A DNA stretch of 64,000 bases from DATIJJ01 sp964612855 (GTDB lineage Bacteria > Pseudomonadota > Gammaproteobacteria > DSM-16500): positions 68,665-132,664 of the forward strand of contig CAZTDR010000001.1 of assembly GCA_964612855.1 (NCBI GenBank), read 5' to 3'. The position numbers and the translations under genes are program-made. Positions 26,470 to 35,816 of the stretch are shown here, piece by piece (within the stretch, counting starts at the first letter, position 1; each line of letters opens with the position of its first letter). Under the pieces are notes generated by a model. It did not search any database, was not told the origin of the DNA, and saw only the letters and a list, made by a program, of their open reading frames with translations.

Positions 26470-26874
26470 TCAAATCCGCCTCAATTTCTCTAAATAATAC
26501 TGCTCATCCGGCAACCTACCTGTCTGCTGCGCATCCCATAAAATTTGTCCAAGACAATCCAACATGCGATGTTCTGCTATCTGTTTATCTTGAAATTTTA
26601 GGCACAATTGTTCAAAAATAATTTTAATGCCCGCCGGCCGATCCGCGCTAATTTGTTCACGTAAGGCCAAATGCAAACTGATGTGTAAAAAAGGATGGGC
26701 TTCTTGTAATTCAACCGGTATAGGTAGATGGGGGTGATCAAACATCGCATGATATTCTGGATGCAATAAAATAATATCCACGATTAATGCTTCCAATGGT
26801 TCAAGGAGTTTATTTTCTCGATTTTTTTGCCACGCTTCAAAAAAAACACGGCGCATTTGATCACGTTCAGTCAT
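26470..26874 (-). CDS. DUF1841 family protein
   Basis: 134 residues. The pattern of family DUF1841 is visible: RRVFFEAWQKNRENKLLEPLE, HPEYHAMF, HPFLHISLHLALREQ and the LWDAQQTGRLPDEQYYLE tail. Its function is unknown; it occurs widely in beta- and gammaproteobacteria and is small and soluble. It overlaps nth by 4 bases, so the two are coupled. Confidence 0.85.
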   Translation of the reverse strand: MTERDQMRRVFFEAWQKNRENKLLEPLEALIVDIILLHPEYHAMFDHPHLPIPVELQEAHPFLHISLHLALREQISADRPAGIKIIFEQLCLKFQDKQIAEHRMLDCLGQILWDAQQTGRLPDEQYYLEKLRRI

Positions 26875-27509
26875 AGTGTTTTATCCGGATATTCACAAAG
26901 ATCATTGATCAAGCAATCAGGGCAATGCGGTTTGCGCGCTGTGCATATATAACGTCCATGCAGAATCAGCCAATGGTGCGCGTCATGCAAGAATTCTTTT
27001 GGAATAATTTTCAATAATTGTTTTTCAATTTCTAGCGGGGTTTTGCCTTTTGCTAATCCAATACGCTGAGCAACACGAAAAATGTGCGTATCAACTGCCA
27101 GCGTCGCTTCACCAAAACACGTATTCAAAATCACATTTGCGGTTTTTCGACCTACACCGGGTAAGGCTTCAAGCGCGGCGCGGTCTTGAGGCACAGTTGA
27201 GTGATGCTCGGCAATCAATAGGGCGCACGTTTTGATGATGTTCTTTGCTTTAGTGTTAAATAACCCAATGGTTTTTATATAATCTTTTAATCTTGATTCA
27301 CCGAGAGCAACTATTTTTTCCGGTGTGTTGGCCACTTTAAACAAAGGGCCAGTCGCTTTATTAACTGAAATATCCGTCGCTTGTGCGGACAAGATCACCG
27401 CAATCAATAATTCAAACGGACTATGATAGATCAATTCCGTGGTCGGAGAGGGGTTCGCACGACGAAAGCGGAGGAAAATTTCACGAACTTGTTTGGGAAT
27501 CATTGCCAC
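26871..27509 (-). CDS. nth: Endonuclease III
   Basis: 212 residues. The helix-hairpin-helix LEALPGVGRKTANVILN, with catalytic Lys in VGRKTA, and the downstream Asp in LAVDTHIFRVAQR are present. The [4Fe-4S] ligands are in the C-terminus as C-x6-C-x2-C-x5-C (CTARKPHCPDCLINDLC). It removes oxidised pyrimidines in base-excision repair. It is divergent from the glycosyltransferase gene at 27589. Confidence 0.96.
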   Translation of the reverse strand: MAMIPKQVREIFLRFRRANPSPTTELIYHSPFELLIAVILSAQATDISVNKATGPLFKVANTPEKIVALGESRLKDYIKTIGLFNTKAKNIIKTCALLIAEHHSTVPQDRAALEALPGVGRKTANVILNTCFGEATLAVDTHIFRVAQRIGLAKGKTPLEIEKQLLKIIPKEFLHDAHHWLILHGRYICTARKPHCPDCLINDLCEYPDKTL

Positions 27510-27531
27510 CTAATATCCATATAAATCAATA

Positions 27532-27560
27532 GGGACAGATCCGAGATTGTACAGTATAAT
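27532..27560 (+). promoter_or_regulatory. Probable sigma-70 promoter
   Basis: GGGACA, 17-base spacer, then a perfect TATAAT at 27555-27560. The -10 ends 28 bases before the ATG of the glycosyltransferase, leaving a short leader. The -35 matches four of six positions. Confidence 0.6.
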
Positions 27561-27588
27561 CTCTCGCTTTGTAGGTGACTTAAGGCAA

Positions 27589-28569
27589 ATGCACATGCTA
27601 AATCCCAACCCTTATTTGAGTATTGTAATTCCTGTTTATAATGAACAAGAAACGTTAGAAGAATTATACCGACGACTCACTACGGCATTGGATAAAATAG
27701 GTAAAACTTACGAAATTATTTTAACCAATGATGGCAGCAAAGATCGTTCCTCGGAAATTCTACGCGAATTACACCACCGTCGGCCATCACAAATTCGCGT
27801 CATCGAATTTAATGGGAATTTTGGGCAACACATGGCGATTATGGCGGGTTTCGAAAAAGTGCGTGGTGAAATTGTGATTACCATGGATGCTGATCTGCAA
27901 AATCCGCCTGAAGAAATTTACAAATTAGTGGAAGCGATGGAAGCAGGTCATGATGTCGTTAATACACATCGTTTAGGCCGTCAAGATAATTGGTGGCGTT
28001 TATTTGTCTCCAAAACACATAACAAATTGCGTGCGTGGATGATGCCGAAATTAGTTATGAAAGATGAAGGTTGCATGCTGCGTGCGTATCGTCGTTATAT
28101 TGTGGATCTCATGGCAGCAACGGGCGAAACAACGACGTTTATCCCAGCCTTGGCATTACATTATGCGTCGAATCCGACCGAAGTGGGTGTGGCGCATGAA
28201 ACTCGTTTTGCCGGTGAATCCAATTATAATTTATATAAATTAATTCGTTATAATTTTGATTTAATCACCGGTTTTTCGGTTTTCCCGCTGCAAGTTTTTA
28301 CTTTGATTGGTATGCTTGTTTCATTTTTAAGTTTTTGCTTTGTGGTTTATTTGATTGCTCGGCGTTTTATTGTCGGCCCTGAGGTAGAAGGGGTTTTCAC
28401 GCTATTCGCCATTCTGTTTTTCTTGGTGGGGATTGTGTTGTTGGGATTAGGAGTAACGGGTGAATATGTCGGACGAATTTATCAAGAAGTCAGAAAGCGT
28501 CCTCGATTTGTGGTGCGAGAAGTGTTGGAGCAAGCATCGGTAAAATCTGATGCAATAGAAATAGAATAA
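27589..28569 (+). CDS. Polyprenyl-phosphate glycosyltransferase (ArnC/DPM1-like)
   Basis: 326 residues from the ATG at 27589. A GT2 domain has the nucleotide-sugar site VIPVYNEQETLEEL near 10-23, the DGSKDRS motif and TMDADLQNPPEE. Two C-terminal membrane helices (about 235-290) are typical of ArnC, GtrB and dolichyl-phosphate mannose synthases. It transfers a sugar to undecaprenyl phosphate on the cytoplasmic face. ArnC is the closest in length and tail, but no other arn genes are nearby, so the sugar is uncertain. Confidence 0.85.
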   Translation: MHMLNPNPYLSIVIPVYNEQETLEELYRRLTTALDKIGKTYEIILTNDGSKDRSSEILRELHHRRPSQIRVIEFNGNFGQHMAIMAGFEKVRGEIVITMDADLQNPPEEIYKLVEAMEAGHDVVNTHRLGRQDNWWRLFVSKTHNKLRAWMMPKLVMKDEGCMLRAYRRYIVDLMAATGETTTFIPALALHYASNPTEVGVAHETRFAGESNYNLYKLIRYNFDLITGFSVFPLQVFTLIGMLVSFLSFCFVVYLIARRFIVGPEVEGVFTLFAILFFLVGIVLLGLGVTGEYVGRIYQEVRKRPRFVVREVLEQASVKSDAIEIE

Positions 28570-28581
28570 TCAGCAAGAGAG

Positions 28582-28664
28582 CTGGTGGGCACGCTGCGCT
28601 TTGCCCACCGATATTATCGGGGGATTTAATTCGTAGGGTGGGCAAAGCGCAGCGTGCCCACCAG
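28582..28664. repeat. Family D paired palindromes
   Basis: Two opposed GTGGGCACGCTGCGCTTTGC-type hairpins separated by about 25 bases, filling the gap between the convergent glycosyltransferase and orphan gene. Confidence 0.85.
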
Positions 28665-28674
28665 TTGCCTGATA

Positions 28675-29556
28675 TCAAGGCCGCATAGCTGATGAAGGAC
28701 AACTTAACTTCATTTGCGCATCAGCCTGTTCCAATACATAATCAATCAAACCAACTTTATTCCCATCAAAATCTTTAATAGCCTTTATCACTTCCGAGCG
28801 CGCAGTCACATAAGATTGCTTCATCGCAGGGTCCTTAGAAACAGAAACGTGCCTAAGTTGGGCTGCTAATTCGCGAACAGCGATATGATCATTTGTTTCA
28901 TTTAATGTTTTAATTAAAAGCGCTTCATTTTCGAAAAGCGTCTTACTTTTATTAATATGATCATTCACAAACTTGGCTATGCGACCGAGAAGAATAGTCA
29001 AACCTTCATGGGTATTGGATGCGTGGGTAAAATGGTTAATGAGTTGCGCTACACCAATGGAATCTTTATGTAATATTTTGCCTGCTAAATTTTTAGCGCC
29101 GGCAAAGAGATGATTTCTATTATAAGTGGTTTCGAGGCGCTTTAAATTTATGTCCATGTGTGGTGATGCACTCAATTCTTTGCTAAGAATCGCTTTTAAT
29201 GTTGCTTCATCTTTTGTCTTAGCATACTCAGCAAATGGGCCGGCCTTTAAAAACGCATCAGGACAATCAGTGAAATCAAAGTCGACGGAGGCAGAAGCTA
29301 ATCCATCCTTTCCCTCCAATAAAGAAGGGAAGAAAGCATCATAAAATCCCTTGTAGTCGGGAGTGGCTTTATCATCGGTGATGTTTGCTATTGGAGCAAT
29401 GTTTTTACTCTCTGTAAGGCACCAATCTTGGCCATTTTTTGTATGGTAGATAAAAAATTTTTCTTCCTTAGAATCGGTAGAAATGGAAGATGACCCTTGT
29501 ACTGTAAAAAAAACTTCTGTTGGAGAAGAAACTTTAAATTTTCCCCGTATTATCAT
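28675..29556 (-). CDS. Orphan soluble protein
   Basis: 293 residues, not recognised. The N-terminal third is beta-rich (KFKVSSPTEVFFTVQGSSS) with an acidic DFDFTDCPDAF stretch near 92-102; the rest is helical (INHFTHASNTHEGLTILLGRIAKF, LAAQLRHVSVSKDPAMKQ). It has no signal peptide or membrane segment. GAGG precedes the ATG. It lies between palindromic repeats and a secreted proline-rich protein. The layout recalls the orphan genes at 954-2558, 8256-8966 and 44830-46257, but I see no sequence kinship. A Dot/Icm cargo role is speculative. Confidence 0.6.
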   Translation of the reverse strand: MIIRGKFKVSSPTEVFFTVQGSSSISTDSKEEKFFIYHTKNGQDWCLTESKNIAPIANITDDKATPDYKGFYDAFFPSLLEGKDGLASASVDFDFTDCPDAFLKAGPFAEYAKTKDEATLKAILSKELSASPHMDINLKRLETTYNRNHLFAGAKNLAGKILHKDSIGVAQLINHFTHASNTHEGLTILLGRIAKFVNDHINKSKTLFENEALLIKTLNETNDHIAVRELAAQLRHVSVSKDPAMKQSYVTARSEVIKAIKDFDGNKVGLIDYVLEQADAQMKLSCPSSAMRP

Positions 29557-29605
29557 ATGAACCTCGTCTCAAAAAAAAGTGTTTGACTTATATTAAAAAT
29601 AAAAT

Positions 29606-29983
29606 CTATTGCAGTCCCGGCGTTTCTTGTTGCTGTGTCATAGGTTGTTGAGTTGACGGCTGTTGTATTTCTTGTTGTGGCTGTTGCATCAGCGGTTGAG
29701 AATTCATGGGTTGTTGCGTCATAGGCTGTGTGGTTGCCGGTTGAGGTAATTGAGCCATGGGTTGCTGTGTAGTCGGCTGTGGCGGTGCAGTGGGGATAGG
29801 CGGAGCGGTTTGTTGTGGTATGTTGGTTGGAATAGCCGCTAGTAAAGGGGCGATTTTTTCTGCTGGAATTGCACCTTCCGCTGCGGGGGGTGTGATTTCT
29901 TCTCGAAGCACAGGATCTGCTGCCAAAGCGGATAAGCTGATACTGCTCAAACAAGTTGCTAATAAAATTCCTTGCCATTTCAT
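29606..29983 (-). CDS. Secreted proline/glutamine-rich protein
   Basis: 125 residues. A clear signal peptide is cleaved after SALA (about 21). The mature part is mostly low-complexity: P/Q/T repeats such as TTQQPMAQLPQPATTQPMTQ, in which QQPM recurs. AAGGAGA precedes the ATG, and the signal peptide supports this frame over an overlapping Ser/Thr-rich one. It probably sits in the periplasm or outer membrane as an extended polypeptide; no enzyme features. It lies downstream of tamAB on the same strand. Confidence 0.7.
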   Translation of the reverse strand: MKWQGILLATCLSSISLSALAADPVLREEITPPAAEGAIPAEKIAPLLAAIPTNIPQQTAPPIPTAPPQPTTQQPMAQLPQPATTQPMTQQPMNSQPLMQQPQQEIQQPSTQQPMTQQQETPGLQ

Positions 29984-30010
29984 GATAAATCTCCTTTTAT
30001 TAAAGTTTAA

Positions 30011-30062
30011 CTTAGAACGCCTTCCCAGCCGGGGAAGGTGCGCGAAGCGCGGATGGGGGAGT
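30011..30062. repeat. Short palindrome cluster between tamB and the secreted protein
   Basis: GCCTTCCCAGCCGGGGAAGG and GCGCGAAGCGC form two small hairpins in the 98-base gap. They could attenuate transcription from tamAB. No other copy was seen. Confidence 0.4.
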
Positions 30063-30081
30063 CAAATAAAGATGTTTCTAA

Positions 30082-32229
30082 TCAATCCCGCTCAATGCTA
30101 TAGAGTATATCCGCACCATTATCAAGCGTACTCGTTTCTGATTGAATTGCCCAGTGCTTCGTTAATCGATAGCGTAAATTTAAAATAGAAACCGGATAGA
30201 ATAAACCCACGCTATAATGAATGGATAAGTTATGCGATAACTGTTTTCCTACGACAAATGAAGTCGTTGATATCACCGAGTTTGCATTTGAAGTCGCACT
30301 CGGATTAAAAACTTGGACGGATTCAACACTCAATTCGGTTAAACCCAATTTTTGTTCGATATTTTTCGTAAAATTTCCCATACTCGGCGTGTTGGGATTC
30401 AATGAAGAAAGTGCGCTTAAAATAGCGCCATATTGATTTCCATTCGCTTGCGATTGCGGAAAACCAAATACCAAATAGGATAAAATATCACCTTGTGCCA
30501 TGGAAGGATTCGAAAATAATGTAAAAGAAGGTTTGTCCAACGTACCCGCTACATTGACACCCACGGTAATATTTTGCGTTCCTGTATAGACCGTTTGCAG
30601 TGAAGTTTGTCCAGTAAAACTCGATACATTGCCGCCGGTATTAACGGTTTTCAGTTCTTTAATGGCAGAAATAGTTAAACCTGGATTCAACAATGAACCC
30701 CCAGTATAAATTAATCGTCCTGTTTGAATAGTGAGGGTTTGGCCGTAAGCAGTATACCTGCCATTTTTAGTATATAACTCGCCGACTGCATTCACTAATG
30801 AGCCGGGCAATTGATTGAGCCGTAGCGTGCCGCCAAGATCCGCTTTCAAATTCTGATAAGCAAGATGAATTTTATCACCCAGTTGCAAAGTCAATTGCAA
30901 TTGCGTCGTAAAAGGTAACGTCGGTGTTTTTTTCGAATCAACAAAAACCACTTCACTGGGCAGTGTGACAGTGGAACTAAAATTTTGCGGCGTAATTTGG
31001 GCAAAAGGAATAATAATTTTGCCTTGTAATTGCAAGTTTTGTTTTGCGAAATGTAAAGTGACATCGGGTGAAATAAGAATTTGATAACCCGAAAAATGAA
31101 TGGCTTGTAATTCTTTGCCGGTTACTTGCAACGACAGCGGATAATCAGGGTTGTTTAAATCAACGGAACCTCGTGTCTCTCCTTTGCCATTACCTGAACG
31201 AAATTGACCAGTAAAATCCAATCTTTTTTCAGACGTGCTCGCGCCCTGTAGTTGTATCTGTTCCAGGGTGATTCCCAGTGACGGTAAGCGTACGTTGCCA
31301 TTGATCAAACTAAAAGAGCCTCTCATGTGAGGCTGATTAAGTGGGCCTTGCAGGAAAATAGTCATCTGCAACGTACCACGAGGCTCCTTAAGTTCTTTAA
31401 AAAGATCAGCGAGAAAAGTTAAATCCGTTAAGGTTGCAGAAAATTGCGCTTTAAACAGGTTATTTTCGCGTATCACATTGCCCACGATGGAAGCATTTAG
31501 TTTTTTCAAAACAGAGCCATTCAAGGAAAGTCCCGAGGCTGACAATGTAATGGAAGAATTAATTTTAGGTTCTGCAATAAGATTGAAATCGAGGTTTAAG
31601 CGCTCAATTTTTTGTTCATCATAGACGAGATTTTTCCCTTGTAAGGTAGCTTTGAGTCGCGGTGTCAAAAATGGCCCCGTGATGTGACCCTCACTTACGA
31701 GTGAACCTTTGCTGCCTGGTAACAAAGAGTCGAGTTGCGGAATCAGCGCTTTCCAGCGCAAGTCCCAGTCTTTTTGCAACGTGCCATCAATATCAATTTT
31801 TGTGTTAAGGATTTGCAAGGAAATGCGATGAAAGGCCGCTTGAGTGAAGGTGATATCTTTTAGGTAAGGAAACGAGAAAGAATGATTGGATGAATGCGTG
31901 TCGAGTTTTTTAATGATAATAATCGCATCACTCATTACGATGGAACGAAACATTAACTTATGCAATAACAATCCAGCAGGGTTCCACGCAATAGCGAGAG
32001 ACTTAATTTGGATAGCTTCCGTTTCACTTTGATATGAAATACCGCGTAATTCAAATTGGGAAAATAATTTTCCATCAATTTGTGCGATGGTGAGGTTGCC
32101 TGGCAAAAATCGTTTAGCGAGTTCTATATCCGTTTGCAAGCCCGCCTGCGTCATACCGAGATAATAAAACACGCCGCCCAGTACAAGCAGACAAAATAGA
32201 AAAAAATGACTGACAATCCATTTAATCAA
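30082..32229 (-). CDS. tamB: Translocation/assembly module TamB (short form)
   Basis: 715 residues. An N-terminal membrane anchor (FFLFCLLVLGGVFYYLG) is followed by repetitive beta-strand sequence and the conserved C-terminal DUF490/TamB domain (NPGLTISAIKEL, GTLDKPSFTLFSNPSM, ILSYLVFGFPQS, LELTELSVES-like ending). TamB spans the periplasm and works with TamA in moving autotransporters and phospholipids. E. coli TamB is about 1259 residues, so this one has a much shorter beta-taco. The start overlaps the tamA stop by 4 bases. Confidence 0.9.
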   Translation of the reverse strand: MIKWIVSHFFLFCLLVLGGVFYYLGMTQAGLQTDIELAKRFLPGNLTIAQIDGKLFSQFELRGISYQSETEAIQIKSLAIAWNPAGLLLHKLMFRSIVMSDAIIIIKKLDTHSSNHSFSFPYLKDITFTQAAFHRISLQILNTKIDIDGTLQKDWDLRWKALIPQLDSLLPGSKGSLVSEGHITGPFLTPRLKATLQGKNLVYDEQKIERLNLDFNLIAEPKINSSITLSASGLSLNGSVLKKLNASIVGNVIRENNLFKAQFSATLTDLTFLADLFKELKEPRGTLQMTIFLQGPLNQPHMRGSFSLINGNVRLPSLGITLEQIQLQGASTSEKRLDFTGQFRSGNGKGETRGSVDLNNPDYPLSLQVTGKELQAIHFSGYQILISPDVTLHFAKQNLQLQGKIIIPFAQITPQNFSSTVTLPSEVVFVDSKKTPTLPFTTQLQLTLQLGDKIHLAYQNLKADLGGTLRLNQLPGSLVNAVGELYTKNGRYTAYGQTLTIQTGRLIYTGGSLLNPGLTISAIKELKTVNTGGNVSSFTGQTSLQTVYTGTQNITVGVNVAGTLDKPSFTLFSNPSMAQGDILSYLVFGFPQSQANGNQYGAILSALSSLNPNTPSMGNFTKNIEQKLGLTELSVESVQVFNPSATSNANSVISTTSFVVGKQLSHNLSIHYSVGLFYPVSILNLRYRLTKHWAIQSETSTLDNGADILYSIERD

Positions 32230-33950
32230 AAGTCGGGCCCTATGCTAAATTGAACGTTAAGTGGTTTCCCCGGTTTGCTCATGGCCCGCGCTACATAAAG
32301 TTGCACCGGACCGATGATAGAATTATAAATCACACCGACGCCTTCACCGCGAAAAAAGACATCGTTAAAATGATCCGTCGCTGTACCTGCGTCATAAAAA
32401 AGTGCACCGCTAAAATCACCATAAATACGATGCTGTACTTCGACACTCGCTGTTTCCAAATAACGACCGGGCCCAATACTACTAAAATCATAACCACGGA
32501 TGCTATTTATGCCACCGGCAAAGAAACGTAAGGTGAGGGGTAAGCGTGCCAAATCATTGACGACGGTATAACCTAAATCTGCCCGCATAATAACGCGACT
32601 ATATTCTGTCGGGCTAAAAATATATTTTCCTTTCACTTCGGATTGAATGAAATTAGTGGCAGATAAGATATGTTCACTGGCACCCTGCACATTAAAATTA
32701 AACGTCGTGCCATTGCGAGGATTAATTACATTATCCACTTTAATGCGAGAAAGGGTGTAGCTCGGATAAAAAATACGGCTGACTTCAGAGGGATCTTTTT
32801 CCACTTGAAAGCGTTCAATCAAATAGTTCAAGCTAAAGGTATGTTGCCATTCATGTAATGTTTTTATATAACTGCCTGAAAATTTTTCTGAAAAACTGTC
32901 TCCATTTTTCGGCAGAAATTTTTGTGCATCCGCGCTAATTGCATACTGATCGGTGAGCGGGTTTTTGCCGGGAATAAAATATTTTGCTGCGATTCCGCTT
33001 AATACCGAAGACCACTTAATTTGAGTTGTTAAGTGCTGACCTTCGTGGCCTATGCGACGAAAATCCGCCCCTAATGTGACTCGCGGCCCGGTAAATGTGC
33101 CATAACCGAGGCCTAAGTTGTATTGTTTGGCTTTAGGCACGGTGAGATCAACATCAACGGGGACGCGATCACCTTCTGGATGGTTTAATGCAGGCGTTAC
33201 AATGACTTGCTGAAAATAGCGGCTTTTGTTTAAATCTTGCTGAAAGTCTAATAATGTTTTGCTGGAAAAAGGTTCGCCTGCATTAAAAGTCACAAAGCGT
33301 TGTAAAAAAGCCTCTGAAAAAGCCGTTTGGTTAAACTTCACTGAGCCAAAATAAAAACGCGGGCCCGTGTTTAAATGGATGATCACGACTGCAGTATAAG
33401 CGCGTAAATCAATGCGAATTTGATTGCTTGTCAAGCGAGCTTCCAAATAACCTTGATCATTGGCTGTTTGAAATAAATCATTCTTAGCTTTGTTATAAGT
33501 TTCCGTTTGGAAAGGTTGGCCTACTTTTAAAGGGAAATTCGCTATCCATTTTTGCAATTCCGGATTATTTTCTCCAGGCCCGGTGAGGGCTAAATCAACG
33601 TGGGTGATGGGCAAGGTAGGCCCGGGTGTAATTAAAAAATAAGCCACCCATTGCCCATCACGATAAATGAGTTGTTGAGCGGTCACGCGCGCTTTGAAAT
33701 AACCGAAGGGTTCGAGTGCTTTGAGAATGTTTTCCGGCGATTTTTTAAAAAAATCATGAACTTCCGCGGGTGATAAGCTATCGTGTCCGTAAGATGTTTG
33801 TAATACAGCCAAGCGCGCTTCAATATTTTGACGCGCAGCATCCGAAACACCCAGGATTTTAAGCTGTACACTGGGAGGTGCAGCGTAAACCTGTGAGCAG
33901 AGCAGAAAATAAGCTAAGATTATAATAATTGTATTAAAATAACGTTTCAT
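32226..33950 (-). CDS. tamA: Translocation/assembly module TamA
   Basis: 574 residues from the ATG at 33950 (a GTG two codons earlier is possible). Signal peptide to about 25 (CSQVYA). Three POTRA-like domains follow, then a 16-stranded Omp85 barrel with the RGYDFSSIGPG loop-6 motif (VRGYD type: SIRGYDF). It inserts outer-membrane proteins with TamB. Overlap with tamB is 4 bases. Confidence 0.93.
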   Translation of the reverse strand: MKRYFNTIIIILAYFLLCSQVYAAPPSVQLKILGVSDAARQNIEARLAVLQTSYGHDSLSPAEVHDFFKKSPENILKALEPFGYFKARVTAQQLIYRDGQWVAYFLITPGPTLPITHVDLALTGPGENNPELQKWIANFPLKVGQPFQTETYNKAKNDLFQTANDQGYLEARLTSNQIRIDLRAYTAVVIIHLNTGPRFYFGSVKFNQTAFSEAFLQRFVTFNAGEPFSSKTLLDFQQDLNKSRYFQQVIVTPALNHPEGDRVPVDVDLTVPKAKQYNLGLGYGTFTGPRVTLGADFRRIGHEGQHLTTQIKWSSVLSGIAAKYFIPGKNPLTDQYAISADAQKFLPKNGDSFSEKFSGSYIKTLHEWQHTFSLNYLIERFQVEKDPSEVSRIFYPSYTLSRIKVDNVINPRNGTTFNFNVQGASEHILSATNFIQSEVKGKYIFSPTEYSRVIMRADLGYTVVNDLARLPLTLRFFAGGINSIRGYDFSSIGPGRYLETASVEVQHRIYGDFSGALFYDAGTATDHFNDVFFRGEGVGVIYNSIIGPVQLYVARAMSKPGKPLNVQFSIGPDF

Positions 33951-34070
33951 CTGCACAAGAGTATCAAATAATTAGGGTAGCGCAAGATAGAATAACTACC
34001 TTTTTACTCCTCCAACTTAGCTTTCTCCTTAGGAATAAGGTTGGAAATGTAAGTCAGTCCAAGGATCACT

Positions 34071-34955
34071 ATGCAATATCTCAAAATCGGCCATGCGACC
34101 AATGAAGCCCACGCCACGGGCGTTTCTGTTTTTTTATTCGATCGTCCCGCTCCCACCGCGTATTCTTTATGCGGCGCATCACCGGCGAGCCATGAATTAC
34201 ATGTTCTAGAACTCGATGCTAACGTTCCTTTTATCGATGGCTTGGCTTTCACAGGCGGCAGTGCGTTTGGATTAAATGCAGTCGCGGGTGTGTTGCGTTG
34301 GTTTCAAGAGCAAGGTCGTGGCTATCAAACCCATGCGGGTCCGGTGCCCATTGTGCCTGTGGCGGGTATTTATGATTTGGCGGTGAAATCCAGTCAACCT
34401 CCCACCGCCGAAGAAGGTTATCAAGCCTGTCTCAACGCCAGGGAAAATAATCCTCTTCAAGGTCGTGTTGGCGCAGGTACTGGCGCCTCAGTCGGTAAGC
34501 TGATTCCTGAAGCTGCACGCATGAGAGGCGGTATCGGTTTTTCAGAGCTCACTTTAAAAAATGGTGTTACCGTTTTGGCTTATGCGCTCGTTAACAGTGT
34601 CGGGGATGTGCGTGATGGTTCCGATATCATAGCCGGTGCGCGTTTTGCTGATGGTACATTTGCCAATTGTGAACAGTATTTATTAACCGGCCATCAAGCT
34701 ATCGAAACGGATTTAGCCAATACAACACTCGTTGCTGTTTTTACTAACGCAAAATTTTCCAAAAGTGAATTAAAACGAATTAGCAAAGTTGCAATGACAG
34801 GTATGGCGCGTGCCATTTCGCCGGTCTTTACACGTGCAGACGGTGATATTATTTTTTGTACGTCATTAGGCGATCATCCGGGAGTGGAAATGATCGTCGG
34901 CAGCATGGCCGCCGAAGCGGTGCGTCAAGCCATTATAAACGCAGTAAAGGATTAG
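34071..34955 (+). CDS. P1/S58-family peptidase (DmpA-like)
   Basis: 294 residues with the S58 pattern: DGLAFTGGSAFGLNAVAGV near 62-80, GRVGAGTGASVGKL, and ALVNSVGDVRDG, where self-cleavage before a Ser would give an N-terminal nucleophile (NS). DmpA-like enzymes are aminopeptidases or beta-peptidases that mature by autocleavage. Substrate unknown. The gene ends 5 bases before the nitrilase, so the two are probably cotranscribed. I could not align the autocleavage site with certainty. Confidence 0.85.
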   Translation: MQYLKIGHATNEAHATGVSVFLFDRPAPTAYSLCGASPASHELHVLELDANVPFIDGLAFTGGSAFGLNAVAGVLRWFQEQGRGYQTHAGPVPIVPVAGIYDLAVKSSQPPTAEEGYQACLNARENNPLQGRVGAGTGASVGKLIPEAARMRGGIGFSELTLKNGVTVLAYALVNSVGDVRDGSDIIAGARFADGTFANCEQYLLTGHQAIETDLANTTLVAVFTNAKFSKSELKRISKVAMTGMARAISPVFTRADGDIIFCTSLGDHPGVEMIVGSMAAEAVRQAIINAVKD

Positions 34956-34960
34956 CCAGC

Positions 34961-35776
34961 ATGAATTCGTGTATTGCCGCTATTCAAATGACATCAAACG
35001 CAAATATTAATGAAAATCTCGCGCAAGCAGAAAAATATATTACTGAAGCAGTCAATGCAGACGCAAAATTAGTGGTATTACCCGAAATGTTTGCCATCAT
35101 GGGTGTGGATCAACTCGATAAAGTCAAAGTACGTGAAACGTTTGGCCAGGGTGTGATTCAAGATTTTTTGCGTGAACAAGCGATCAAGCATCATATCTGG
35201 TTAGTCGGTGGCACGATTCCACTTTTAGTGCCAGATGCTCCCGAAAAAGTGCATGCTACGAGCCTCCTATTCAACGATCAAGGCGAAGTCGCCGCACGGT
35301 ACGATAAAATACATTTATTTGACGTGAACATTCATGCCACACGCGAAACATACCAGGAATCCAAAACAACTTTTCCTGGCAAGGAAATCACAGTCATTCC
35401 CACCCCGTTTGGCAGGCTGGGTTTGGCAGTTTGCTATGATATCCGCTTCCCAGAATTTTTCCGTGCAATGAGCCAACAACAAGTTGAACTCGTGGTATTA
35501 CCCGCCGCGTTCACCTATACCACCGGCGCCGTACATTGGGATACCTTAGTCCGTGCCCGCGCCATTGAAAATCAAATTTACCTAATCGCCGCCGCCCAAA
35601 CTGGCGCACACAAAAATGGCCGTAAAACCTATGGCCATAGCATGATTGTTGATCCATGGGGCATCGTGAAAGCCAGTTTGCCGGAAGGGGAGGGGTTTGT
35701 GGTAGCCGAAATCGATTTGAAATATTTGTATCAATTACGGGAGGAATTTCCGGTTTTGTCGCATCGATGTTTTTAG
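34961..35776 (+). CDS. Nitrilase-superfamily amidohydrolase (Nit1-like)
   Basis: 271 residues. The Glu-Lys-Cys triad is visible: Glu42 (VVLPEMF), Lys116 (RYDKIHLF) and Cys158 (LAVCYDIRFPEFF). The surroundings fit the Nit1/Nit2 branch, which repairs deaminated glutathione or hydrolyses omega-amides. The start is the ATG at 34961, 5 bases after the peptidase stop. A second, partial copy of its C-terminal half plus about 45 downstream bases lies at 39338-39748. Confidence 0.9.
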   Translation: MNSCIAAIQMTSNANINENLAQAEKYITEAVNADAKLVVLPEMFAIMGVDQLDKVKVRETFGQGVIQDFLREQAIKHHIWLVGGTIPLLVPDAPEKVHATSLLFNDQGEVAARYDKIHLFDVNIHATRETYQESKTTFPGKEITVIPTPFGRLGLAVCYDIRFPEFFRAMSQQQVELVVLPAAFTYTTGAVHWDTLVRARAIENQIYLIAAAQTGAHKNGRKTYGHSMIVDPWGIVKASLPEGEGFVVAEIDLKYLYQLREEFPVLSHRCF

Positions 35777-35816
35777 AAGTATCGCCCCTCCTCAACTTCC
35801 TGGAAGAGAGTAGATC

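Noticed and set aside
29553..29978. Longer Ser/Thr-rich frame overlapping the proline/glutamine-rich gene
   Set aside because: It lacks a signal peptide and ribosome-binding site; the overlapping frame has both, with AAGGAGA before its ATG.
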